From: Collybia mongolica
Taxonomy: Eukaryota; Basidiomycota; Agaricomycetes; Agaricales; Clitocybaceae
Length of the DNA stretch: 64,000 nt
Reading direction: 5' to 3'
Assembly (NCBI GenBank): GCA_013420905.1
Contig: JAAXNY010000008.1
Location: forward strand, 1,736,001 to 1,800,000
The notes beneath the pieces are model-generated. The model saw only the letters and a program-made list of their open reading frames with translations, searched no databases and was not told where the DNA came from. Below, piece by piece: positions 11,081 to 22,419 of this stretch; position 1 is the stretch's first letter; each line of letters starts with the position of its first letter. Both the position numbers and the translations under genes were made by a program.

Positions 11081-12837
11081 CTAAGCAGCGATGGCCTGCG
11101 CGGCTGCAGCTGCGCTACTGTCAGCCGGGCTAGCTACAGGGGCGGCTTCATCATTGCCCATCTTTACGTCCAACTTGTCCAACAACCCCTTCAGCTCCTG
11201 GGCTTCTGATATCAATTGGGCGACGGTGCCTTCAATGGACATGTCTTGTTTGGCTGGTAGGGGTGCCTTCCAACTAAGGTCGCCCACGGCCTTATTCACA
11301 ACGTCGCCCCACGTCGTATCTTCTCGGGTCAATTCTATAATGAGTTGGTCCTTTATCCGCCTACAGGCACCAGCGCCATCGTAACCGAACCCAGTGTATA
11401 CTTGTATAAAAGAAGCCCCAGATTTGGCATATTCAAGTGCGTCAGCGCCAGTCATTATACCACCACATCCAATCAAGGGTATTGAAGCGGGTAAATGCGT
11501 GCGGAGCGTTCGAAGTGCTTTCAAGGAATATGGTTTGATTGGTGCTCCAGACAAGCCACCGACTTGATCCTTGTTGGCTGTCTCAGATCTAAGTTAGGGA
11601 CCAAAGAAGCCAGACCTGCAAATACTTACGATCTGTTAGATTTTCGGGTCGTTGTATTGTTGTATTGCTAACAATGACGCCGTCAATATTACTGTTCCGA
11701 ACGACTTCCGCAATGTCAATCAGTTGTGATTCATTCAAGTCTGGCGCAATTTTTAGCACCAGTTTTGGCAATCGAGAAGTCAAACCAGATTTGGGGAGTT
11801 GGTCCCTCTCTTTTATCACGCCAGTGAGCAATTCCTCCAGATGTGTTCGACTCTGCAGTCCACTATGATATTGTCAATATTCCGCTTGTATCCCAAATAT
11901 TCCAATGCTCACCGCAGTCCCGGGGTGTTGGGACTCGAAACATTCACCACTAAAACATCCGAATACCGTCCAAATGTACGGACTCCTGAAACAAAATCGT
12001 CGATAGATTCCGCAGGAGATTCCTTATTTTTTCCGAGGTTAACGGCGAGGAGCGAGCCAGCTCGGAGTGCAGCTGTATCCGCTCCTGTTTGGAAGGTAGG
12101 GATTCGGGCACGTAGTCGTGATAGGACCGAAGCATGACCTTGGGATGGGAAACCATATCTGTTAATGAGACCAGAGTCGGCGAGAAGGTGAAAGACCCGA
12201 GGGCGATGATTTCCGGCCTGGAAGCCCGTCTTGAACTCCGCTTTCAAGGCGAAACGTATTGTACACACACCTGTGCCTTTGGGGTAACACTTCCAATCTC
12301 CACCCAGCTGAAACCGAGGTTGAAAAGAGCTGTGAGGGGATGTCAACACAGTACAGATTGTTTTTTTGGCCCAATGTACCATCGATGGCCTCGCCATCCT
12401 TGTCAAATCCGGCTGCCAGGCCAACAGGGTTTGAAACGACCTGGTCCCAAAGCTATACCCAAAGCCAGTCATGCACAGAAGTAGTGAGGGTCACGTTGCT
12501 TTACCTTTGCTTTCAATCGTTGGTCGTCGTACAATGGGTCCCTCGGTCCGAGACCACTTCGTAGGACCTTCACCGCAACCTTGTGACCGGTCTCCGCGTC
12601 TAAGACATGGCGCAGTATTGGGGTTAGAATATAGCGGTGAAGGGCTGATCTTGCGTCAAAATAGTAAACGGCAAAGAGTCCCGTTGAGAGTGCGAAGGCC
12701 GCTACATATACCCCTGCTCTAACGCGTGAACGCGGAATGGTCCGAGTTCTTGTGAAAAAAGATCGAGAGGTATGAATTTGGGTCCAAGCCACATTGGGAG
12801 AAAGTTTGCCCAATGTACCCCTTTGGAAATGCAACAT
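11081..12837 (-). CDS. Dihydroorotate dehydrogenase, mitochondrial class 2
   Basis: Six exons, 12837-12505, 12452-12380, 12329-12271, 12217-11913, 11862-11630 and 11577-11081, sum to exactly 1500 nt and encode 499 residues. The N-terminus is rich in Arg/Ser/Thr like a mitochondrial presequence, followed by one transmembrane segment (AGVYVAAFALSTGLFAVYYF) as in inner-membrane class 2 enzymes. Core motifs are NPVGLAAGFDKDGEAID, SWVEIGSVTPK, NVSSPNTPGLR (with the class 2 catalytic serine), VVSNTTIQRP-like and IPLIGCGGIMTGADA. The enzyme oxidises dihydroorotate to orotate with FMN and passes electrons to ubiquinone, the fourth step of de novo pyrimidine synthesis. An Ala-rich C-terminal tail of about 35 residues extends beyond the barrel. 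The last intron uses the CAG at 11578-11580 because nearer AGs sit too close to the CTAAC branch site. Confidence 0.95.
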
Positions 12838-12970
12838 TTCTATCGGTTGGCCCCAAGACGTACGAGCGCGTTGGATCGTTGGATGGGAGTTCTGTGGTCG
12901 CTCAGAGCTTGTCACAGCTGCAGGTTTGTTGACTTGTATTTGCCTGGACCAATTCTGTAAAAAGAAAAAA

Positions 12971-13080
12971 TGATGAGAGTGGGATTCGAACCCACGCCAC
13001 CGAAGTGACCAGATATACTGAGCAGCTACTGCCCTGGTCATTCCTTAGTCTGGCGCCTTAGACCGCTCGGCCATCTCACC
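12971..13080 (-). tRNA. tRNA-Leu(AAG) with an intron
   Basis: Read on the minus strand, an acceptor arm GGTGAGA at 13080 pairs with TCTCATC plus discriminator A at 12971 (one G-T wobble). The D arm is TGGCCGAGCGGTCTAAGG, the long variable arm is that of a class II tRNA, and the T arm is GTGGGTTCGAATCCCAC. The anticodon loop reads CTAAGG with anticodon AAG at 13044-13046, flanked by the CCAGA and TCTGG stem strands. About 28 extra bases between position 37 and the 3' stem strand form a canonical-position tRNA intron. It lies 133 bases upstream of the DHODH start codon, on the same strand. Confidence 0.95.
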
Positions 13081-13179
13081 TGTGTCACCAAGCTTGGTGG
13101 AACGTTATATAACCATAGATATAAGCTGTGAAAGAAATCTAAATACTTAGTATACTTTGTGGGACTGTAAAGTACTTGT

Positions 13180-13583
13180 CTATACCCAGCCATCATGGCT
13201 CTCTTGCTTTACAACCCCTGGCCATGTCACTCCCCCCTCCCCCAACTTGGACTTCTTGGCAAAGTTAACGTTGGCCTTCCTTCCCGTAAGATCGACAATC
13301 ACTTGAAACCTCATCCTGATTCCTTCATACATGGCCAGATCTTGCTCAGCACCCTGGAAATACAGCAACCTCTGCAGCAGAAGGCCCTGATGCCTAATCA
13401 ATCAGTTGTGAGATCGACAACTGTGATTGGTGCAAGTAATGGCCCAATGATTATTTCTATTACCTAGGTCCGCCATATTGTTGGACGTCGTTGTAACCAC
13501 CCAAGGCTGACTCCTCTTCGTCTAAGTTCAAACCCGATTACTTCAACCTATCAGTCTACCTTGATACGACGTGAAGATGACAT
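13180..13583 (-). CDS. Small protein of 95 residues, function unknown
   Basis: Three exons, 13583-13568, 13521-13464 and 13393-13180, sum to 288 nt with introns of 46 and 70 bases. The protein begins MSSSRHEEESALGGYNDV, then has QQYGGPR, a leucine-rich helix (LLLQRLLYFQGAEQDLAMY), a basic stretch (RMRFQVIVDLTGRK) and a WPGVVKQESHDGWV tail. It has no signal peptide, membrane segment or metal-binding motif. The sequence looks conserved rather than random: all junctions are in phase and composition is balanced across the splice sites. I do not recognise a family. The 16-nt first exon is the least certain part. The gene is divergent from the importin gene, with about 1.1 kb between the starts. 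Confidence 0.6.
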
Positions 13584-14703
13584 CAAGTGATGTTTATTGC
13601 AGGTGCTGTATAATACAGCGCCAACAACCGTTTGAATAGGAGTACAAATGGATGTCCATTATACAGCTAATCCAGCTTTCCATGAAGATATTTACAACAA
13701 TCAAAGTTCTTATCACGTGGGGTGACACTGGCGTTCCTTCAACTTATATGGAATCTCGACTACCACGAAGCCCGGAGGCATAAAAGAGAAGCGCCGACAA
13801 CGAGGATGATATGGCTGACTGACATGTTTCCACGCGAGGATTAAACACCGCTTGATGGATTTTTGTGGTTTACAGGATTTTTGTATGTTTCGCTGTACAA
13901 CAAAAGGTGGGGTAGCTCCCGGGCGACTGTGGAGACGCAGGGGATGAGATAACACTAATCCTGTAAGATGTATGAAGACTCACATAAGCATATTTTCCAG
14001 CCTCGGTAAGAAGAGCCTTTTAGCCGACATCTCTTGGAATGATGTGTTTCGAAGGGTTGGTGGAACATGGCGAGTCATGTATCGGGATAAGCAAGGTGAA
14101 TATCGGGATTACGACGAGAAGAAGTTGCTGAGTTATTGCTGCGAATCCTTGGGCCCTTCAAACATGGACCTTTATAGAGCTGGCATTGACTGTGTCACAC
14201 ATGTGCCAACAAAGTATTTCCCATTATATTAAACAATGAGTTGCGTGGCCGTAGATGAGGTGGTTGAGGTTCACCACGCACACATCATCCGAGACGCGCA
14301 GGCGCACGCGTTGGAATCCCAATAGCATAATGACTTGAGTCTTGAATTCAACAGGATGTAGTAAATCGTACGCCAAAGGGCCACTCACTTAGTTGGACAT
14401 CGGCCTCCAAGGAATCAGAGAAGAGAATGGTACTTTGTTGCGCTGCCCTGCTACCGAGCCACCATGACTAAGTTGGAGGACTATGCGACCGTTGGCATAG
14501 AGAACAGCGACCAGGAACCTATGTTGAGTATATAAATCAGTGGAAAGACCATTATTAGTTTGTGCACGTTTGGTTCATAACGTTCGGATCCGGCGAGATA
14601 CAGATCGGCCAACTCCGACGAAAAATTTGTGGCTTCAGGCATACGCTGATTACCCATTTTCTTTACTGTTTCATCCCCCATATCCTTTTTTCCTCCAGCA
14701 GCC
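13584..14703. other. Divergent intergenic region
   Basis: This spacer lies between the minus-strand 95-residue gene and the plus-strand importin gene. It holds an 86-codon plus-strand frame (13972-14232) with a plausible amino-acid mix (WNDVFRRVGGTWRVMYRDKQGEY), but no partner exons or domain, so I do not call it a gene. The last 200 bases include a pyrimidine-rich stretch just before the importin start (14655-14700), typical of fungal promoters. Confidence 0.4.
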
Positions 14704-17700
14704 ATGGATGTAAGGCCCTGATCATCCTGGATTTTCTTTATCGGTCGAATCTAACTAGCATCTCATCCCTACAGCAAAATTTTGTGCAGGTATTGCACAA
14801 TCTGCTTCTGCAGACAACATCTAATGATACCGCGCAAGTCAAAGCGGTGAGATCGACATCTTGTCATTTACCGCAAGATATTCAACAATACAATATTCGA
14901 TTTAGGCAACAGCCCAGTTGAACCAGGACTATTACAAAAACCCAGCGTGCATCGCGGCACTTGCAAGTATCATTGCGAATTCTCCCGAGCAAGCTGTTTG
15001 TGTCGGCAATGTACCTTTCTATGCTTCTAACTTATGCAAGATTGCCGTTCTTTTAGGTACGCCAACTTTCTGCTGTGGAGTTACGAAAGCGGGTCTCGCA
15101 AAATAGCGGCAATCTCTGGACACTTCTTCCTCAAGTTGAACGAGAACAGATCAAGTCAAAACTTCCAGAGCTTATTTTAGCCGAACCAAAGTGGGTAGTG
15201 AACTTACGTATGTTTATCTTTCGACTTAATCGCGTTTGGCGCGTAGCAACCTTGTCCGCCATTCCGCTGCCCGTGTTGTTGCTGCCATTGCCACAATCGA
15301 GATCCCCCTTGGCACATGGTCGCAGCTACTTCCATTTCTCCATCAAACATGCGTATCTCCAGATAAGATTCACCGTGAAGTCGGCATATATATTCTCTTC
15401 ACCGTCCTCGAAAACATCGTCGAAGGGTTCCAAGAACATCTCCAGAGTTTTTTCAAGTTGTTCGAGCAGCTATTAGTGGATCCAGAGAGCATCGAAGTCA
15501 GGATTACGACCGTCAGGTTCATCTTTATATCTATTTTATTTTCCAACATGCATCCTAAGAATCTTGAAACAGGGCTCTGGGCGTGATTGCTCAATACATT
15601 GATTCTGATGATAAGATCGATTTGGTAAGGGTCATAGGCTTTAAAGTACCTGCAGGGTCCTTATTATTGCGATAGAAATCATTTCAAGCTCTTCTTCCAG
15701 CTATGATCCAGGTCATTGGGCAGTGCGTCGAGGCATCAAATGAAACTGGTGCAAGGCAGCTGTTTGATGTTCTGGAGACCCTGCTGATCTTGGTAGAATT
15801 TCTTAGAATTTTAGCCGTCAATCCATGCTCATATTCCTGCATAGGAAGTTCCCATTCTCGGCAAGCATATTCCAGAGCTTGCTTCGTTCCTTCTCCACTG
15901 TGGAGGTAACCGTGCCTTTGACAATGAGCTCCGCGTCCTTGCACTCAACGCACTCAATTGGACTGTTCAGTAGTGAGTACAGACGTCGTCAGTCCGATGT
16001 CTTATTTATCTCGGATACAGTAAAAAATCGAAGGTTCAAAGCCACGGACTTGCACCAGCCATCCTCGAAGGCCTGATGCCTATTGCCACTGAATCGGAAC
16101 CTGAAGATATCGACGATGATGCCCCCTCACGCGTTCGTCTACCTCTCGCGGTCCTGTGTCACAACTCATAATTTATATAGTCTGCCCTACGTATCATTGA
16201 CGGACTTGCCACCAATTTGCCACCTACTCAAGTTTTCCCGGCGCTCCGCACATTGATCGTTCAATACTTTTCATCGTCAGACCCCACATTCCGACGCGGC
16301 GCCATGCTTGCCCTTGGTGTCTGCGTTGAAGGCTGTAGTGAATACATGACTCCCCTGATGAGTGAGGTCTGGCCTATCATTGAGGCTGGTCTCCAGGATG
16401 GTGACGCCAGTGTCAGGAAGGCTACATGTGTCGCCGTTAGCTGTCTATGTGAATGGTTGGAGGAGGAGTGTGTCTCGAAACACGCTGTTCTTGTTCCTGT
16501 AAGCTTCATCCTTCAGAGTAGATTGTGTCTATGTTGAAAACCTCCAGGGAATCATGACTCTTATCAACGATCCAGAGACTCAACGATCAGCTTGCACCGC
16601 TCTGGATGCTCTCCTAGAAATCCTTCAAGATGTCATCGACCAATATCTCCAGCTTATAATGGAACGTCTGGCCGGCCTTCTCGAGACGGCTTCTCTCCCA
16701 GTAAAGGCAGTTGTCACCGGAGCTATTGGTAGCGCTGCACATGCTTCCAAGGAACGGTTTCTGCCATACTTTCAGCCCACTATGTCCCATCTTCAACACT
16801 TCCTAGTACTCACTGGTGAAGGAGAAGAGATTGAGCTGCGCGGAATCACGATGGATGCTATTGGCACATTTGCTGAGGCCGTGGGCAAAGATGTGTTCAG
16901 GCCATTTTTTCCCGACATGATGAAACAGGCGTTCCAGGGTATCGAAATGGGTAGTGCTAGACTCCGGGAATGCAGCTTTCTTTTCTTCGGTGTTATGGCT
17001 CGCGTTTTTGGTGAAGAGTTTGCGGTATATCTTCCTAATGTTGTACCCCCCCTTATTGCCAGCTGTAAGCAAGCTGAACACGGTGAAGAGGCTATGTCAT
17101 GTGAGTAGAACTCATCCCACCACACCAAGAATCCTGACTGACTATCTTATTCATAGTCTCGGTTTCTGACGCCACTGCTTTCGCATCAGGCTCATCCCCT
17201 TCGAACGCCATCACAGTTGCGGACGAGTCAGACGCAAATGAATCAATCGAACTTGAGGATGTCGATTTGGATAAGATGTTGGACGTCAACAGCGCGATCG
17301 CTGTGGAGAAGGAGATTGCTGCTGATACTATTGGAACGCTGTTCTCTGCGACCCAAGGACATTTCTTCCCTTACGTCGAGCAATGCGCTCTTGAGCTTGT
17401 AGCTCTTCTTCCCCATTACTACGAGGGGATTAGGAAAAGTGCCACTGACTCTCTTTTAGAGGTTGTGAGGACCTTCTACGACTTGAGTGATCATCAGGAA
17501 TGGCATGCTGGTGATGTTGTACGTTTTCCAATCGTCTAAATGTCCTTTCTATATTGACACTCTTGCAGGCTACCCCCTTGAGCCCTAGCGTCAAAGAGCT
17601 TATTGGACACACTCTCATTCCCCTCTTAGAAATGTACGAGACTGAGGATAACAAGTGAGTGTTGCATATTTCTACCCTTAGCCTCGCCTTCCCTCGCCTC

Positions 17701-18855
17701 TTCGAGACGAAACATACCGATGTCACGGGCTATGAGACAATTCATGAATCTTTCTGACACTTCACCAAGATAGCATCATCTCAAACCCGTTACTAATGTC
17801 CATCTTTTATCAGATCAGTTGCCTCGTCCCTTTGCCTCGGGCTTGCTGAGACTATCACCAAGATCGGTCCCGCATTTATTAAAGGCCGTACGTCCGTCCC
17901 CAACCTTGTCCTAAACTGAGCTAACGATACAATGCAGAGGTTCAACCCATCTGCACAATTGCCATCCAGATTTTGGAGCAAAAGGCTTTCTGCCAACAAG
18001 ATCCTGATCAAGATGAAGACGAAGAGGCTCCAGAGGACCAGGCCGAATACGACTCCGTATTGATTTCTTCGGCTGGCGATCTCGTTGCTGCTTTGGCGAG
18101 CGCTCTCGGGACTGAATTTACTCCCGCGTTTAACACATTCTTCCCTCTCATCGCTAAATATTATGTATGTCTGTGTCACTTGCAACACAATATCTTCACT
18201 GATGGCTTCCCAGAAAAAGAGCCGCTCTCTCAGTGACCGGTCTTCTGCTATTGGCTGCCTTGCTGAAATCATTGCCGGAATGAAGGGGGCCATTACCCCT
18301 TCGACTGAGCCCCTCCTCGAGTTATTCTATCGGGCTCTCAGTGACTCCGATGCAGAAGTCCAGAGCAATGCTGCCTTTGCCATCGGACAGCTCGTCGAGA
18401 ATAGCGAGGTTGATCTATCGCCTCAATACCTTCACCTTCTCGCAGCCCTTCGACCGCTCTTTGTTGTGACATCTGATGCTCCTGCAGCTAAGCTTAATGC
18501 CAAGGACAATGCTGCGGGAGCAGTTGGACGCTTGCTCCTCCGCAATACTGCCGCCATTCCCCTTGATCAGGTTCTACCAGTCTTCATCGACGCTCTGCCG
18601 TTAAAAAATGACTATCTCGAAAACCGACCTGTCTTCCGGGCGTTGTTCCATCTCTTCGGGACAAACGGACCTGCACTTTACCCGTTCATGGATCGCTTGT
18701 TGCAGGTGTTTGCCCATGTCCTAGACCCAAGTGGGCCAGACCAAGTTGGAGACGAAATCAGGGCACAGCTAATCAATCTCATCGGGGCTTTGAATGCTGA
18801 GGATCCAGGAAAAGTACAAGCATCCGGGTTGGGAGTTTTCCTCCCTGGTGCCTAG
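14704..18855 (+). CDS. KAP123: Importin-beta family nuclear import receptor, importin-4/Kap123 type
   Basis: Sixteen exons sum to 3243 nt, or 1080 residues, close to human importin-4 and yeast Kap123. Exon 1 is only ATG GAT (14704-14709). The others run 14775-14846, 14906-14995, 15057-15190, 15247-15516, 15573-15624, 15676-15792, 15845-15972, 16021-16132, 16181-16498, 16548-17100, 17157-17518, 17569-17654, 17814-17887, 17938-18164 and 18214-18855. The protein is a continuous HEAT-repeat solenoid with an importin-beta N-terminal start (FVQVLHNLLLQTTSND, AVELRKRVSQ). It has an acidic loop in the middle (ESIELEDVDLDK) and another at EDEEAPEDQ. Family members carry ribosomal proteins and histones H3/H4 into the nucleus using RanGTP. 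Intron 13 (17655-17813) is unusually long at 159 bases; the rest are about 50-65. Confidence 0.93.
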
Positions 18856-19187
18856 AGGATTTGATTTGCATTTACCCATTATATTCTGACATGATTTTGT
18901 CTTATCTTAAACATAAATCCGTCATGCCCCACGATTTTACTGGTTCCCCTTCTTTGCTTGATTACCGCCTTTTTAGTAGAATATAATGTTTTGGTTTAGT
19001 ATCAGTGTATCACGACATGGAATAATTGGTTTGATACATGTGACTGGGAAACGCGACCGTGTTGTTTTGACTTGTTATCTCGATATTGTCTTTCTTCTAA
19101 CCTGCTCCAAACCCCGTCGCCCTGAGCTCGCTGGCCGACTCTTCCTACGGTTGAAGACTGAACGCTTGCCCGCCCTTCTTTAATCCT
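18856..19187. other. Spacer between importin and Axl2-like genes
   Basis: About 330 bases of T-rich sequence between two plus-strand genes. I see no separate gene. The distal part is pyrimidine-rich and probably carries the promoter and 5' leader of the next gene. Confidence 0.5.
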
Positions 19188-22082
19188 ATGCTCTTCCTTC
19201 TTTTCTTTTCGTTTTCGTCCTTTGCGGCGACCAATTCCCACTTGGTGGTGCTAGAACGACTTGACGATCAACTTCCCTTCATCGCCCGGGTAAATGAACC
19301 TTTCTCATGGTCTTTCTCCCCAAAAACTTTCGGCCTTGCCAATGGGGAAATTAAATACTCAGCACTTTCCCTACCTGGTTGGCTTTCCTTCAATCCTGCA
19401 ACTTTGACCTTTCATGGAACACCTTCTGCAAAGGACGAAGGAAACCCCAAAATCACTGTCAAAGCTGAAGATTCTTCGAGCTCTGTATCTGAGAACTTCA
19501 CTCTTTGTGTCACGCCTTATCCTCCGCCCACTTTGCAGAAGCCAATCCCACAACAATTTATCTCCTCCAATCCTTCACTTTCGTCTGTATTCACCCTTTT
19601 ACCCAACTCTGCATTGGCGACATCCAACCCAGCTTTACGCATACCTCCTAAGTGGTCATTCAGCGTCGGATTTGAAGGCGATACATTCGCCTCTGAAAAC
19701 GACTTATTTTACGAGGCTCGTTTGCGAGACGGCTCTCTCCTGCCAGAATGGATGGTCTTCAATTCCAAGGCCATCACGCTCAATGGTATTGTGCCAAATG
19801 GAGACGCGATTGCAGAATCGACTGTAATATCTCTTTCACTCCATGGTTCAGATCAGGAAGGCTACACGGCATCGAATCTTCCGTTCGATTTAATCATCGC
19901 GTCCCACGAGTTGTCTGTCTCCGCGGAATCCCTTCCGACTATCAACGTAACGGCAGGCACGTCTTTCAACATTACTCTAATCTCACCAGCAGACTTTTCG
20001 GGATTCCTCGTCGACGGAAAGGCTATTCAAATATCTGAAATCAAGGCCCTTGAGATTGATACTTCTGAGTACGATTGGTTGAAGTACGAGCAGGCTACAC
20101 GAACGTTGTCCGGTAACCCCGAAGCATACTCCTTCTCGCCTGGAAAAACCCCTTTTTTGCCGGCGATCATCACGGCTGCTTTTAATCAGTCTATTCAGAC
20201 AAAGGTAGCTTTAGCCATCGTACCATCGTACTTCTCCACATCAAACTTGCCCCTCATACAAGCGGCTCAAGGTGAGACAATCGAATTCAATCTGGTTCAG
20301 TATTATTCAAATGCCACAAAACCGGATGATGTCAATCTGACTGCTGCTTTCGAGCCGGTGGAGTTCGATGAATGGTTCAAATATGATTCCGCAAAGGGTT
20401 GGTTGGCAGGAACGGTTCCTTCAAACTCTACCTCTACACACGTCACCATTACCTTTACAGCTTATTCTCGCGTCACTCATTCCACATCTCACACCAGCCT
20501 CCCAATCTCCCTCACGACATCAGATCACAAAAACGTTGGCACTCATCCAAGTGGGCTGTCTGCCGTCGCTCATGCAAAATTGGTCCTAGGTTTGGGAATT
20601 GCCTTCGGTATCGTGGGTGGTTTCTGTTTAATTGGTGGTATTCTGGCTGCTTTCAGACGTTGTGCAAGAGTTGAAGATACAGCAATCGGAGGGGAAGAAG
20701 GGAGAAATGTATGGAGTGAACAGGATAAAAGGTGGTATGGTCTAGGACTGGAAAAGGTTCGGCTTGGGGGGGATATTCGCAGTCCCAAATGGACAGAACG
20801 CAGTCCCAGATTTTCTTCCAGCGAGAAAGCAAGATATGACATGAACCCTGCAGCTTCCGATGACACGGATCAAGCTCGGAACGTGTACGACTATGGGTAT
20901 TTGGGGCTTGGTTTACGTCGGGTTTCTGAGCGGAGCCAATCTAATGCAAGCAGTTTGGGGAGCAAGCCTCAGAGCCCAGGTGTCATGAGTAAACGGGAAT
21001 TCATTACGAGGATCAAGGAGACAGTTCGAAAAGTGAGCGACAAGGCCCAAAATCGCAAACCGTCACGACAACGTCCTGTTATCGGGAAACCCATCCTAAG
21101 GGCATCTCACCAACAAGGTGCCCCCACGACTGAAAAAGACGAGCCGTCCGTCCGTACCTCACCTTCGAATCCATCCGATATGCCTAGCCTTCAAAGCCAC
21201 CCCGGAAGTACAATCATGACGAATTCACCTTCGACGTCAACCGCAGAGCATTCAATTCCCAGACGACGCGCCGACTTCGCTCCCCCTCGATCACCTGCTC
21301 AGGTGCACTTCGAGGATACCCAACTGTCACGACAGCTTTCGTCTGGCTCTAGTGGATCTTTGGCATCGAATACCTCTGTAAAAAACCATGCCGCTGAGGC
21401 TATTGTCCAAACGGCCACGAAAGCTATTAGCATTCGCAGTGGCAGAAGTGGTAGCGGTATCTCTCGACAGTCTTCGATTCCAGAACTGCCTGAACCTCCT
21501 CAAGTGGCTAGAGCCCGTCCACGCCTGGTCCCATTCACTAGTGCATCGCGTGTCCCAGTAGCTCAAACACCATCTACAGCCTCACTGGGCTCACGAGAAA
21601 ACAATCACAGCCCATCTAAAAGGATTACCAGCCAAACTGCAAAAGTGTGGAAATCAAACGTGGAAGGCGACGAATCTCCAGTGGGTACGACAAAAAGTGG
21701 AAGTGGTGACGAACTCGCTCTCCACTACATGCAAAGCTTAGATGTCGATCAACCTACGCATATACTACCTTCGGACTCTCAAGCTCCGCGGACCGGCCTT
21801 GTTAGAACAGTAGTGGTTGGCGAGAAGTTCAAGTTTCGTGTCCCCATACCACCCGCAATGTCCGCATTGTCCCGGACGTGTAAAATTGGGGTCAAGCTGA
21901 CGTCTGGGAGACCCTTGCCACCTTTCCTGCGCGCGGATCTGAGTGGGGTCAAGATCAAGGGTGCTGTTGAGTTTTCTGGAATGCCTGTTTCGCGAGATCT
22001 TGGTAAGCTGGTTTTGGGAGTGTATACCAGTGACGGCGAGTGTCTTACGCAGGTCATTGTTGAAGTAGTAGGGAGGAAATGA
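19188..22082 (+). CDS. Axl2-like plasma-membrane protein with cadherin-like (CADG) domains
   Basis: A single uninterrupted frame of 964 residues. It starts with a signal peptide (MLFLLFFSFSSFAATNS) and has tandem dystroglycan-type cadherin-like modules. Recurring cues are LPGWLSFNPATLTFHGTP, LPEWMVFNSKAITLNG and FDEWFKYDSAKGWLAG. Many N-glycosylation sequons are present outside the membrane. One transmembrane helix lies near residues 462-488 (LVLGLGIAFGIVGGFCLIGG). The roughly 470-residue cytoplasmic tail is Ser/Arg/Pro-rich and disordered, ending in a folded strand-rich module (FKFRVPIPPAMSAL). In budding yeast Axl2 marks the axial bud site with septins. In hyphal basidiomycetes its role is less clear, and cortical or septal polarity is inferred. 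The absence of introns stands out beside its intron-rich neighbours. Confidence 0.88.
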   Translation: MLFLLFFSFSSFAATNSHLVVLERLDDQLPFIARVNEPFSWSFSPKTFGLANGEIKYSALSLPGWLSFNPATLTFHGTPSAKDEGNPKITVKAEDSSSSVSENFTLCVTPYPPPTLQKPIPQQFISSNPSLSSVFTLLPNSALATSNPALRIPPKWSFSVGFEGDTFASENDLFYEARLRDGSLLPEWMVFNSKAITLNGIVPNGDAIAESTVISLSLHGSDQEGYTASNLPFDLIIASHELSVSAESLPTINVTAGTSFNITLISPADFSGFLVDGKAIQISEIKALEIDTSEYDWLKYEQATRTLSGNPEAYSFSPGKTPFLPAIITAAFNQSIQTKVALAIVPSYFSTSNLPLIQAAQGETIEFNLVQYYSNATKPDDVNLTAAFEPVEFDEWFKYDSAKGWLAGTVPSNSTSTHVTITFTAYSRVTHSTSHTSLPISLTTSDHKNVGTHPSGLSAVAHAKLVLGLGIAFGIVGGFCLIGGILAAFRRCARVEDTAIGGEEGRNVWSEQDKRWYGLGLEKVRLGGDIRSPKWTERSPRFSSSEKARYDMNPAASDDTDQARNVYDYGYLGLGLRRVSERSQSNASSLGSKPQSPGVMSKREFITRIKETVRKVSDKAQNRKPSRQRPVIGKPILRASHQQGAPTTEKDEPSVRTSPSNPSDMPSLQSHPGSTIMTNSPSTSTAEHSIPRRRADFAPPRSPAQVHFEDTQLSRQLSSGSSGSLASNTSVKNHAAEAIVQTATKAISIRSGRSGSGISRQSSIPELPEPPQVARARPRLVPFTSASRVPVAQTPSTASLGSRENNHSPSKRITSQTAKVWKSNVEGDESPVGTTKSGSGDELALHYMQSLDVDQPTHILPSDSQAPRTGLVRTVVVGEKFKFRVPIPPAMSALSRTCKIGVKLTSGRPLPPFLRADLSGVKIKGAVEFSGMPVSRDLGKLVLGVYTSDGECLTQVIVEVVGRK

Positions 22083-22419
22083 TGCAGGCCTTGTTGATAT
22101 GTATCTTTTGGACAACCTATAGACTTGTCGCCATACTATATTATCTACTTTACCCTATTTACCTGATAACCATACAACATGCAATGTTAACTTACAGTCC
22201 AGATTGTGAAAGCAAGCGTTCAACTTTGATCCGGGGAAACCATGACCAGGGAGTTCACGATACCGTATTGAGTGTAGAGAAAAAACAAAGCATGTTGAGA
22301 AGAAAATGGCTAAAGTAATGATTCAAGACCCTCCCCTCTCCTGCCACTCTTCTAAAGTCCAGTCCACCCGCCGAACTGGAGTTAAGTCCATAGTCCAACG
22401 TGTCCTTCTGGCCCAACTT
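22083..22419. other. Convergent 3' intergenic spacer
   Basis: This spacer lies between the ends of the Axl2-like gene (+) and the dynein light chain gene (-). No gene is visible. It presumably holds both 3' untranslated regions. Confidence 0.5.

Noticed and set aside
11578..11629. TTAG acceptor near 11588 for the last DHODH intron
   Set aside because: It is four bases from the branch-site adenosine and puts the next exon out of frame. The CAG at 11578-11580 gives the conserved PNKDQVGGLSG reading.
11081..12504. Plus-strand frames opposite DHODH (for example 12134-12484)
   Set aside because: They span introns and exons of DHODH without respect to its borders, as expected for shadows.
13972..14232. 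Plus-strand frame of 86 codons as a gene
   Set aside because: No domain, no partner exons and no clear promoter or splice context. The length alone is not enough in this composition.
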